Shown: positions 1-6,508 of the stretch, in pieces
Layout: every line of letters starts with the position of its first letter
How positions within the stretch are numbered: the first letter of the stretch is position 1
NCBI GenBank assembly: GCA_003228395.1
Contig: QIDJ01000181.1
Location: 1-7,487 of the forward strand
Direction: 5' to 3'
DNA length: 7,487 nucleotides
From: Flammeovirgaceae bacterium
Lineage (GTDB): Bacteria > Bacteroidota > Bacteroidia > Cytophagales > Cyclobacteriaceae
Notes under the pieces: generated by a model
What the model was told of the DNA's origin: nothing
What the model saw: only the letters and a program-made list of their open reading frames with translations
The model's database searches: none
Program-made: the position numbers and the translations under genes

Positions 1-30
1 ACAGGCTCAGGAACAGGCACAGGAACAGGA
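1..30 (+). repeat. 12-bp tandem repeat, 2.5 units, coding for Gln-Ala-Gln-Glu
   Basis: The window opens with ACAGGCTCAGGA, then ACAGGCACAGGA, then ACAGGA: two and a half 12-bp units with one mismatch. It is in frame and encodes QAQEQAQEQE. The array may continue upstream of the window. The unit is a multiple of three, so copy-number change would lengthen or shorten the N-terminal linker of the mature protein without breaking the frame. Confidence 0.75.
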
Positions 31-880
31 AGATTATTTTGAGGTGATCGTTTCTCAGGGCGACAACTATGTGCGGGCGGAACAAAATGAGTGGGAAAAA
101 GTAATAATCGGAACTAAAATCCTTCCCGGAGGTGAGTTAAAAGTATCGCCATCCGGATATGTGGCCCTTCTGTTTGGCAAAGGTAAGCTGATTGAATTAA
201 AACCGGAACAAACCCAAACATATCAATTTGGGGAGCTGGTTGAACTTGTTCCGAAAGTAGAAAAAGGCCTTGTCTCGCAGTTTCTTAACTATCTGTTAAG
301 TAAAATGGCTCCGGAATCACGTGAGGACAACCTGAAGTCGTACAATGAATTGATGGGGGCAACGGAAAGGGGGAGTGGAGAACTTATCTTATTTATGAAT
401 ACCAATGCCAACCTGCATAATATGGAGGCTGTGGTCAGGTGGGATCCCCCAAAGAACGCCCAAGGCTATGTGGTTACACTCAAACATATTTTCGAAGATG
501 AAATACGGATTTTTGAAACTGAAAAACCCTATTTTGAGCTTGATTTCAATGAAGAGGCTTTAAAAGGGAAAAGTTTAGTAATTGTAAATGTACATCTCAA
601 AAATGATTTGGAAACCGCATCCGGTGACTATGTTATCCAAAAGACAGATAAAACGGACCCTGAAATCAGTTCAAAACTCAAAGAGCTGGAAAGCGGGCTT
701 GACCCGGGGTCTCCCATCAGCCACCTGATCATGGCTGAATTTTTCGAACAGAATAAGCTGTTGCTCGATGCCCTGACCCAATATGAATATGCCATCAGGC
801 AAAGTCCGGATATAGATTACTTCAGAGACGCCTACCTGGAGTTTCTCATGAGAAACAAGTATTCTGATAAGATTGATTGA
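2..880 (+). CDS. Exported FecR-like / Fn3-like / TPR-like protein, 5'-truncated by window edge
   Basis: The frame is open from base 2 to the TGA at 878-880, so the gene starts outside the window. The GTG at 44 is a poor start: it falls inside a strand that aligns with Phe-Lys-Val-Ile-Ile-Ser of the downstream paralogue, and the upstream codons read Gln-Ala-Gln-Glu repeats as expected just after a signal peptide. What is visible: a Gln/Glu-rich leader (codons 1-10); a FecR-like beta region (about codons 14-85, with a Gly-Tyr-Val-Ala-Leu-Leu core); a conserved linker containing SKMAPESRE (bases 299-325); an Ig/Fn3-like strand region beginning AVVRWDPP (about 428-630); and C-terminal helices resembling one TPR (LIMAEFFEQNKLLLDA, then YLEFLMRN). 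No enzyme active site is seen. It is colinear with the gene at 1226-2140, so the two are tandem paralogues. Likely role: periplasmic or cell-surface binding or scaffold protein, possibly a partner of the CHAT protein. FecR-like is a fold-level impression; true FecR anti-sigma function is unlikely because no sigma factor gene is seen beside it. Confidence 0.8.
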   Translation, partial: QAQEQAQEQEDYFEVIVSQGDNYVRAEQNEWEKVIIGTKILPGGELKVSPSGYVALLFGKGKLIELKPEQTQTYQFGELVELVPKVEKGLVSQFLNYLLSKMAPESREDNLKSYNELMGATERGSGELILFMNTNANLHNMEAVVRWDPPKNAQGYVVTLKHIFEDEIRIFETEKPYFELDFNEEALKGKSLVIVNVHLKNDLETASGDYVIQKTDKTDPEISSKLKELESGLDPGSPISHLIMAEFFEQNKLLLDALTQYEYAIRQSPDIDYFRDAYLEFLMRNKYSDKID

Positions 881-895
881 GACGTATGGTTTTGC

Positions 896-923
896 ACATT
901 TAAGGGCTAAAGCCCGGGAATGT
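896..923. repeat. Nested inverted repeat after the first gene
   Basis: GGGC-TAAA-GCCC (904-915) forms a perfect short hairpin. It is framed by ACATT (896-900) and AATGT (919-923), which are also complementary, so the whole can fold as one stem with a 3x3 internal loop. It begins 15 bases after the stop of the upstream gene and could block 3' exonucleases or help end transcription. No T-run follows, so it is not a typical intrinsic terminator. Confidence 0.5.
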
Positions 924-940
924 AAGGGTTGATCAATAGT

Positions 941-1038
941 CAGGCGTACCCGTGCGTGTCGTTATGGCAATGAGACACTGTTGAAGTAAATCCGCACGCC
1001 TTGCGCCATAGGCGCCCCTTCGGGGAAAATGCGCGCGA
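941..1038. repeat. GC-rich structured segment with multiple hairpins (repeat element or small RNA candidate)
   Basis: Several inverted repeats are packed together. GTGTC (956-960) pairs with GACAC (974-978). CGTGCG (951-956) pairs with CGCACG (993-998), or alternatively GGCG and TGCG pair with CGCACGCC across a 6-base bulge. GCGCC (1003-1007) pairs with GGCGC (1011-1015) over an ATA loop. CCCC (1015-1018) pairs with GGGG (1022-1025) over TTC, and GCGCGCG follows (1031-1037). Such density in an otherwise AT-rich spacer points to a palindromic repeat of the REP/MITE kind or a structured RNA. I recognise no named family, and only one copy lies in the window. Confidence 0.4.
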
Positions 1039-1094
1039 GAGTTAAGAATGAGCCAAAGCAAACAAAATTAAAATATTTGGTAAAACAGATATGC

Positions 1095-1116
1095 AAATAC
1101 CTGTTGCAGTATTTTT
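1095..1116 (+). terminator. Weak terminator-like hairpin
   Basis: AAATA (1095-1099), a bulged C, CTG, a TTG loop, CAG and TATTT (1110-1114) form an 8-bp stem with one bulge, followed by only two more T residues. The stem is AT-rich and lies more than 200 bases past the upstream stop, so the call is tentative. Confidence 0.2.
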
Positions 1117-1138
1117 AAGCAGAATGCATTTTAATTAT

Positions 1139-1198
1139 ACACCCGGGTGTTTACTTTTAGGTAAATTTGAGTATAAACAACCAGGTGTTACTATTTTA
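1139..1198. promoter_or_regulatory. 12-bp palindrome plus partial direct repeat upstream of gene 2 (operator candidate)
   Basis: ACACCCGGGTGT at 1139-1150 is a perfect 12-bp palindrome. Its right half and flank, CCGGGTGTTTACTTTTA (1143-1159), recurs with small changes as CCAGGTGTTACTATTTTA (1181-1198), starting 38 bases further on. The two copies flank the possible -33 element of gene 2, and the second overlaps its possible -7 element. This arrangement would suit binding of a dimeric regulator. No regulator gene is visible in the window. Confidence 0.35.
1166..1196 (+). promoter_or_regulatory. Possible Bacteroidota-type promoter for gene 2
   Basis: TTTG (1166-1169), a 19-base spacer and TACTATTT (1189-1196) give the right spacing for the Bacteroidota -33/-7 pattern, but the -7 box matches TAnnTTTG only in part. 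TATATTTT (1197-1204) is a better -7 box, but it lies too far from the TTTG. The start codon at 1226 is preceded only by AT-rich sequence with no Shine-Dalgarno, which is usual for the phylum. Confidence 0.3.
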
Positions 1199-1225
1199 TA
1201 TTTTAGGGTTTAAAACTTTACTATT

Positions 1226-2140
1226 ATGAAAAAAATCGGATCAATTATGCTCGTTCTGCTTTGGGCATCGTGTTACAGTATTGCCCAGGACTATTCGTTT
1301 AAGGTAATTATCTCAAAAGGAGATAATTCGTTCCAGGAATCATCATCCACGAACATAAACATGTTGAAAGCCGGATCACAATTGCATCAGGGTGATGTAT
1401 TGAAGATAGATGCAAATGGCTATGTCGCCTTACTTGGATCGTCGGGCGAAACGATTGAGCTGAAAAATGAGGAAGCAAAGGAGTATAAAATCAACGAACT
1501 TACCGCGAGGCTAAACAATACTGAAACCGGACTGATAAATAAATATGCCAGTTATCTGGTGAGTAAGATGGCGCCTGAAGCAAGGGAAAGCAACCGCAAG
1601 GCTTATGCAAGCATTACCGGCGCCGTTGAGCGCGAAGTTGTTACCATTCATGCGTATATGAGAAAATCTTCCGTGTTATTCGATACAATAGCCGTGATCA
1701 GGTGGAAGCCGGTTGACAATGCTGTAGCATATAACGTAGTCGTTAAGAACATATTTGACGAAATAATTCTTGAAGCCAAAACCAGCAAACCGGTTATTTC
1801 GCTTGACTTTTCAGATGAAAAGCTAAAAGACCGCGATATGGTAATAATTTCGATAAGCACCGGCGGAGGAGGATCAAATGAGTATTCGATCACAACGGTT
1901 ACCCGTGACAGGCCCGGCGCTTTTGTTGCTGAAATCGGCGAACTGCATGCTGCGCTTGACATCAGATCGGCCTTTGATAATCTGGTGCTGGCCGAATTTT
2001 ATGAGCAAAACAATCTCCTGCTGGATGCAACTACCTGCTATGAAAAAGCAATGGAGATAGAGCCTGATGTCCAGTATTTCAAGGACGTTTACCTGGAGTT
2101 TTTAATGCGGAATAATTTTGGAAATATAATCATAAACTAA
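1226..2140 (+). CDS. Exported FecR-like / Fn3-like / TPR-like protein (complete paralogue)
   Basis: This gene encodes 304 residues from the ATG at 1226, chosen because it opens a clear signal peptide: Met-Lys-Lys, a hydrophobic core (residues 4-13), and a likely signal peptidase I site Ser-Ile-Ala|Gln at 20/21. Cys16 is preceded by Trp-Ala-Ser, a poor lipobox, so a lipoprotein is less likely. Order of parts: a FecR-like beta region (about 25-95; KAGSQLHQGDVLKIDANGYV is typical of such domains); a helical linker with SKMAPEARE (113-121); an Fn3/Ig-like region (about 152-222; AVIRWKP, then AYNVVVKN); and a C-terminal TPR-like helical pair (about 249-297; LAEFYEQNNLLLDA, YLEFLMRNN). There are no catalytic motifs. 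It matches the upstream gene along its length and is most alike in the linker and C-terminus. It ends tail-to-tail with the CHAT gene. Likely an envelope or secreted scaffold, ligand-binding or substrate protein; the exact function is unknown. The export call is firmer than the domain names. Confidence 0.88.
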   Translation: MKKIGSIMLVLLWASCYSIAQDYSFKVIISKGDNSFQESSSTNINMLKAGSQLHQGDVLKIDANGYVALLGSSGETIELKNEEAKEYKINELTARLNNTETGLINKYASYLVSKMAPEARESNRKAYASITGAVEREVVTIHAYMRKSSVLFDTIAVIRWKPVDNAVAYNVVVKNIFDEIILEAKTSKPVISLDFSDEKLKDRDMVIISISTGGGGSNEYSITTVTRDRPGAFVAEIGELHAALDIRSAFDNLVLAEFYEQNNLLLDATTCYEKAMEIEPDVQYFKDVYLEFLMRNNFGNIIIN

Positions 2141-5100
2141 TCCAGGCCGATCATAATAAATGCACCCCAGTAAATGGGTTCATGGTATTCGTTTCTCAAT
2201 TCCTTTTTCGCATCCACAAAGGCTTGCCGCATGTTTCCGGTGTCAAGCCATTTCTGATAAAAATTGATCATTAATTTTTGCGTAGCTTCGTCATTTACTT
2301 TAAACATGCTCATTATCAGGGTTTTGGCGCCGGCAACAATGAATGCACGCTGCAGGCCATATACGCCTTCGCCCACACTCAGGTCGCCAAGCCCTGTTTC
2401 GCAGGCGCTGAGCACTACCAGATCGGTACCGTCAAGGTTGAGGTTCATGGCTTCATAAGCGGTAAGGATACCGTCTTCCATATTGTAATTATATTTGGTC
2501 TTATTAAGCAAATCGCCGGCGCCTGTAAGCAGTAAACCGGTTCGGAGTAACGGATTTTGCGATGCCGCTGACGCAGCCATACCGGGCACTGCACCATTCG
2601 TTTCGATAGCAGGGGTAAAAAAACCATGTGTGGCAATATGAAACACTTTTGGATTATTGAGTTCTTTTACCTTCGCTTCACTGGCATCAATTTCCATGTA
2701 AACCTCCGAATTCCAGCCTCGCTTTGAAAGCAACTTGTTTAGTTCATCCACCTCTTTTTCAGTACCCGGGAGTTGTGAAATGGTTATATTTTCCGGATCA
2801 GCTTTGGCAATATAGAAGGTTGGATTTCCAAACATGGTGGCCTTGTTTGAAGCTTCTGCATGTGCCGTGCGCTTGCTTCGCAGAAATATATCCTTGGTAT
2901 TACTTACGAGTATGATATTTGAGTTATCAATCACATATTTTCCATCTCCGGTAGGAATCGCTTCCAGGTTAATTTGATTATATATGCCATCAGCCGAAAG
3001 GTAGATGGTTGACGAAGCCCCAACTTTGCTGACAATGGGTTCCCAGAAATTCGCATAGGAAAACCGGTCTTTTCCCTTGAAATAGATGATATTCCGGTAG
3101 TATTTGAAATAGCGTGTTTCAAGTAGTTTTCCGTTTGTAATCAGTATCAAACCAGGCTCCTTCATAGACCCGTCATTTTTTACGTATAAACCTGCGTACA
3201 AGACCGAATCTGTAAACACATGATCAAAATATCTGAACCGCACCATCTCAATGGCAACCTCATTGGGCTTTAATGCTTTTTTCACCTGCTCCCAGGTTAT
3301 GGCGTCATCGCTCATGTCATTTGCAAACAACTCGGATTTCTGGCTGATCTCTCTTTCAAGTTCTTCCAGCTCATTCGCAAGCGCTTCCGGATCGATCTCA
3401 TTTTCTACCTGTTGATCCACGCTCATGGACATGGCAACGATCAATGCTTCATTTTTTCTTTGCCACTCATTGTATTGGCCGATAAGTACCGGATCATTAC
3501 TTGCCAGAATTCGTTGCCGTATTTTAAGCGAATTATTCAACAACAACGCTTTTGTCGCCAGAGCATTATTCATCATTTCCATTTTCATATCAGGAAATTC
3601 GTCCATAAGTTCCAGCGCAAGGGTATTAAAAAATTCATATACAGGTTTGATCGTATTCCAATACCGTGCTTTTTCCCGTTCGCTCAGGGCAGGAAAATAG
3701 TTTTTAATAAATATGCTGTAGTTAAGTAATGCTTCATCAATATTGCGCTTAGCCCGCCTGGAATCGCCTTCCATGAAATAAACTTTGGCAAGCTTGGAAA
3801 TGATCTTTACATATTCGGGATGGTTTTTATTAAAGAACCGGTCATAAAGTTTTTTAGCTTCGAGGTAATTGAGCTCGGCTTCATTATAATTTTTCAGAAA
3901 ATAAAACACGTCTCCTTTCAAAACTAGAATTTCAGCCTTATTCACATTCTTTTTCCTGTCAACACTCAATTCCCAAATATCGAGCGCTTCGTTGAGTGTT
4001 TCGAACGCATCGGTGTACCGTTCTTCGGCAATATAAACTTCGGACAATCGTGTAAGTACCTCGGCATACAGAGGGTTTGTTTCCCCGAGTTTTGAACTTA
4101 TTATAGTAAGTGATTCATTGAAAATGGATTCAACCTCTTTCAGGTCGTCATTTTTGTAAAGTTTTATGATACCAAGCTCAGAGAGCGATTTGGCCACATC
4201 AATATGTTCTCTGCTAAATTGATTTTCCTGGATTTCGATGGCTCTGGCAATGTTTTTCTCTGCCTCTTCGTAGTCTCCGAGTTCAGCTTTTATTTCAGCA
4301 GACAGCCGTAATGTGGGGCCGTTTTTAGACGAATTTTCGCCAAAAGTTTTGACTGCAATGTCGTTTGCACGTTGCGCATAATTATGTGCCTCGGTAAATT
4401 CACCCTCCGTAAGAGAGAGGTGACCCATACTCACAAGGGGCTGAATGAGTTTACGGGAGTCTTTTCCAAAAATACTTTCATAATCGGCAAGCGCCTCGGT
4501 GAGTACCTCTTTGGTCCTGGAGTACCTTCCGAACAGAATATATAATTCAGCGATGTCAATATTAGATGACAGTTCATCGTAGCCCATCAGGTTTGTGGCC
4601 CTGAAATACATCCGTTGCGACCGGATCAGGTCATCCTCAGCATCACCTAATTCTCCTTTTATAGCTTTGAGCTTCGCACTTGTTTCCAGCGCCTGTACAT
4701 AGAAAATCACGGTCTGGCTGTTTTTTCTTTCTTCAAAAAGAAGGGTACGGGCAACTTTTATATTTTTATCGGCTTTGTCATACTCACCAATTTTGATCTG
4801 CAAACGGGCTATTTTCTCAAGTTCAATTCCGTAATTCACATCGGTGTTGTCATAAACCGTACGGGTTACCCTTAATGCTTCATCCAGCATTTCCGAAGCC
4901 TTTGTGTACTGATCTGTACCTTCATAATAGATGGCTTTGTTATTCAGAACAGTTACATAATCAATATGCCAGATATCAATGTTTGGCTCCACTATTTTCG
5001 TGAAGCTTTCCTTAAAAATTGCATTGGCTTCTTCATATTTGTTTGTAAATGCCAGGTAATAACCGGCAAGTTGCAGTCGTGCCAGATGATATTCCACTGC

Positions 5101-6363
5101 GTCATCGCCGTAGAGCACTCTTTTTATTTCGAGGATATCGTTAAGATAACGTTCTGCATTTATATAATTTTTATCAGTAACCGAAACCTGGAAAACAAAG
5201 TCAAGGAGTTCGATTCGCTTCGGGTGATATTCGGGCAGGGCGTTGGTGTTGTTTAAAAGATCGAGTGTTTTGGCTTCGAGATTTTTTGTACGTTCCCTGT
5301 CCAGGCGTGAGGTCATTGCCACCACTTCCAGGTTTATATTATGCAGGCTGCTTTTTTTAAAATACCTGTTAATTACTTTTTCATATTCACTTCTCAGGTT
5401 TTTATAACGTGCATCATCGTTGTTGGCAAGATATACTTCCAGTAAGGTGGTGTATATTTCGAGCGCCAGGTAATGCGATTCGTTATGGTCAATTTTCAGT
5501 TTGAAAAGGGCTTCTTCGAAATTTTTTCGCGCTTCTGATTTTTTAACGCCGTATTCGTAAAACATCTGCCATTGCCAGAGCATATTTTGTACCCACGGAA
5601 TGCTTTTTTTCCCCAGTTCTTTCTGATCTTCGATCCAACTCCGGGTACGCTCAAAGGCTGAATCAGCCCGGTTTACGTTACCCTGTTTCCAGAATGTTCT
5701 TGCTTTCAGATTAAGCAGGTCGGCATAATCTCCGAATCTTTTAAATACATCAGCTTCAGAAAGCCTTTTTGTCTTGAGTTTACCTGATTTTTCATCTACA
5801 TAGGCCTCTTTGCTGATTGCCCTTGCCTGATAATAATCAAGATTGCTGTCAATAAATTCAATGGCTTCTGTATAAAATCCTTTGCCCGAGTAAATAGCAG
5901 CGTTGTAAAAGTCAATTGCTACTTTGTCGTCGCCGGATATTTCACCTTGACTTTTCAGAATATTTTCTGCCTGTGTTAAATAGGACTCGGCTTTTGTGAA
6001 ATTTCCGAATTTTATCCAAAGTCCTGAAACATCTATGAGCAGGTTGGCATGTTTTTTTGAATCTGAGCCGTAAATTTTTTTGCTCAACTCAATGGCTTTG
6101 TCGATATGAAGGACAAAAGAATTAAGGTACCCGTTGGCCAGATTATTTCGGGCCGCTTTATAGGCAAAGAGGACCATATATTCATTTTCTTCACCCAGCT
6201 TTTTTTTAACCTTTTTTTCAAATTTTTCATTATGGTTTGCGGCGCCTATGTAATCACCGCGGTTATAAGCTTCATCAATGGCTAATATATCTTTTTCCCA
6301 GCTTTGAGCAAAAACAGGTTGAATAAACAGAATGGCAAGAATAAGTTGCGCAATGGGTTTCAT
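2137..6363 (-). CDS. Exported TPR-repeat CHAT-domain (caspase-like) peptidase
   Basis: This gene encodes 1408 residues. The ATG at 6363-6361 opens a signal peptide (Met-Lys-Pro, hydrophobic core, Val-Phe-Ala|Gln at 19/20), so the protein should cross the inner membrane. Residues of about 25-890 are TPR helices, many in the roughly 42-residue kinesin-light-chain-like spacing (for example GDYEEAEKNIARAIEI and ERYTDAFETLNEALDI). A Glu-rich, possibly coiled-coil helix follows (about 990-1015). Residues from about 1022 to the end form a CHAT domain: His1246 in HIATHGFF and Cys1321 in LSACETGLG are the expected clan CD (caspase-like) dyad, and the end YWGAFIMIG is typical of the family. Both catalytic residues are present, so activity is expected. 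CHAT proteins are known as proteases switched by partner binding to their TPRs; the substrate here is unknown. The gene has its own promoter just upstream and converges on gene 2. The CHAT call is very secure; the role is inferred. Confidence 0.95.
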   Translation of the reverse strand: MKPIAQLILAILFIQPVFAQSWEKDILAIDEAYNRGDYIGAANHNEKFEKKVKKKLGEENEYMVLFAYKAARNNLANGYLNSFVLHIDKAIELSKKIYGSDSKKHANLLIDVSGLWIKFGNFTKAESYLTQAENILKSQGEISGDDKVAIDFYNAAIYSGKGFYTEAIEFIDSNLDYYQARAISKEAYVDEKSGKLKTKRLSEADVFKRFGDYADLLNLKARTFWKQGNVNRADSAFERTRSWIEDQKELGKKSIPWVQNMLWQWQMFYEYGVKKSEARKNFEEALFKLKIDHNESHYLALEIYTTLLEVYLANNDDARYKNLRSEYEKVINRYFKKSSLHNINLEVVAMTSRLDRERTKNLEAKTLDLLNNTNALPEYHPKRIELLDFVFQVSVTDKNYINAERYLNDILEIKRVLYGDDAVEYHLARLQLAGYYLAFTNKYEEANAIFKESFTKIVEPNIDIWHIDYVTVLNNKAIYYEGTDQYTKASEMLDEALRVTRTVYDNTDVNYGIELEKIARLQIKIGEYDKADKNIKVARTLLFEERKNSQTVIFYVQALETSAKLKAIKGELGDAEDDLIRSQRMYFRATNLMGYDELSSNIDIAELYILFGRYSRTKEVLTEALADYESIFGKDSRKLIQPLVSMGHLSLTEGEFTEAHNYAQRANDIAVKTFGENSSKNGPTLRLSAEIKAELGDYEEAEKNIARAIEIQENQFSREHIDVAKSLSELGIIKLYKNDDLKEVESIFNESLTIISSKLGETNPLYAEVLTRLSEVYIAEERYTDAFETLNEALDIWELSVDRKKNVNKAEILVLKGDVFYFLKNYNEAELNYLEAKKLYDRFFNKNHPEYVKIISKLAKVYFMEGDSRRAKRNIDEALLNYSIFIKNYFPALSEREKARYWNTIKPVYEFFNTLALELMDEFPDMKMEMMNNALATKALLLNNSLKIRQRILASNDPVLIGQYNEWQRKNEALIVAMSMSVDQQVENEIDPEALANELEELEREISQKSELFANDMSDDAITWEQVKKALKPNEVAIEMVRFRYFDHVFTDSVLYAGLYVKNDGSMKEPGLILITNGKLLETRYFKYYRNIIYFKGKDRFSYANFWEPIVSKVGASSTIYLSADGIYNQINLEAIPTGDGKYVIDNSNIILVSNTKDIFLRSKRTAHAEASNKATMFGNPTFYIAKADPENITISQLPGTEKEVDELNKLLSKRGWNSEVYMEIDASEAKVKELNNPKVFHIATHGFFTPAIETNGAVPGMAASAASQNPLLRTGLLLTGAGDLLNKTKYNYNMEDGILTAYEAMNLNLDGTDLVVLSACETGLGDLSVGEGVYGLQRAFIVAGAKTLIMSMFKVNDEATQKLMINFYQKWLDTGNMRQAFVDAKKELRNEYHEPIYWGAFIMIGLD

Positions 6364-6372
6364 ATAAAAAAT

Positions 6373-6387
6373 AGTTAATTCTTAACT
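6373..6387. promoter_or_regulatory. Inverted repeat at the predicted transcription start of the CHAT gene
   Basis: AGTTAA-TTC-TTAACT is a perfect 6-bp inverted repeat with a 3-base centre. It lies directly downstream of the -7 box and overlaps the expected start point. It could be an operator for a repressor or a small hairpin at the 5' end of the mRNA. A T-run follows it in the minus direction, so early termination is also conceivable. Confidence 0.35.
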
Positions 6388-6388
6388 T

Positions 6389-6420
6389 GAAATTTACTGG
6401 TTTTGTAAGTCATATTCAAA
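6389..6420 (-). promoter_or_regulatory. Bacteroidota-type promoter for the CHAT gene
   Basis: Read on the minus strand, TTTG (6420-6417), a 20-base spacer and TAAATTTC (6396-6389) match the Bacteroidota -33 TTTG / -7 TAnnTTTG pattern at every defined base except the last. Transcription would begin near 6380-6385, leaving a leader of about 20 bases before the ATG at 6363. There is no Shine-Dalgarno; the leader is A/T-rich (ATTTTTTAT before the ATG). Confidence 0.6.
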
Positions 6421-6468
6421 TGAATGCCTATAATGTATTTATGGATATACTGTTATTTTAATGGAATC

Positions 6469-6493
6469 GATTAAATGTGTAAATGATTAAATG
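6469..6493. repeat. 9-bp direct repeat GATTAAATG, 16-bp period
   Basis: GATTAAATG occurs at 6469-6477 and again at 6485-6493. It lies between the mutase stop (6509) and the CHAT promoter (6420), about 50 bases upstream of the -33 box. It may bind an activator or may simply be low-complexity AT-rich sequence. Confidence 0.35.
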
Positions 6494-6508
6494 GGTAAGT
6501 GTTATTTT

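Larger units (their letters stand above)
881..1225. other. Intergenic region between tandem paralogues, no gene found
   Basis: This 345-base stretch holds no credible ORF; the ATG-started frames I followed close within a few codons (for example the one opening at 964). No tRNA-like or rRNA-like sequence was recognised. Its first half is unusually rich in G+C and inverted repeats (about 896-1038). The second half is AT-rich and holds a weak hairpin (1095-1114), a 12-bp palindrome (1139-1150) and a possible weak promoter before the next gene. The change in base composition partway through suggests that the GC-rich part has a different origin from the surrounding DNA. Confidence 0.7.

Noticed and set aside
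44..880. GTG at 44 as the true start of the first gene
   Set aside because: The frame is open to the window edge, and the upstream residues align with the paralogue's post-signal sequence. This is a truncated gene, not a leaderless one.
951..998. Group II intron fragment, suggested by GTGCG and nearby stems
   Set aside because: There is no domain V-like hairpin with the conserved catalytic triad and no reverse transcriptase. The GTGCG match alone is too short.
1226..1300. Lipoprotein signal peptide for gene 2 (Cys16)
   Set aside because: Trp at the -3 position is atypical for a lipobox, and a good signal peptidase I site (Ser-Ile-Ala|Gln) follows. Lipidation is not fully excluded.
1648..1962. 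104-residue minus-strand ORF inside gene 2
   Set aside because: It is a low-complexity Ser/Ile/Thr-rich translation antisense to a well-supported gene, with no recognisable motif and no start signal.
2264..5256. Several 60-105-residue ORFs on the plus strand and in another minus-strand frame inside the CHAT gene
   Set aside because: They are shadows of the long reading frame. Their translations show no domain features, and the TPR/CHAT frame explains the sequence.
2137..6363. Type III-E CRISPR (Craspase) CHAT protein
   Set aside because: There is no gRAMP effector or repeat array in the window, and the protein has a signal peptide that would remove it from the cytoplasm.
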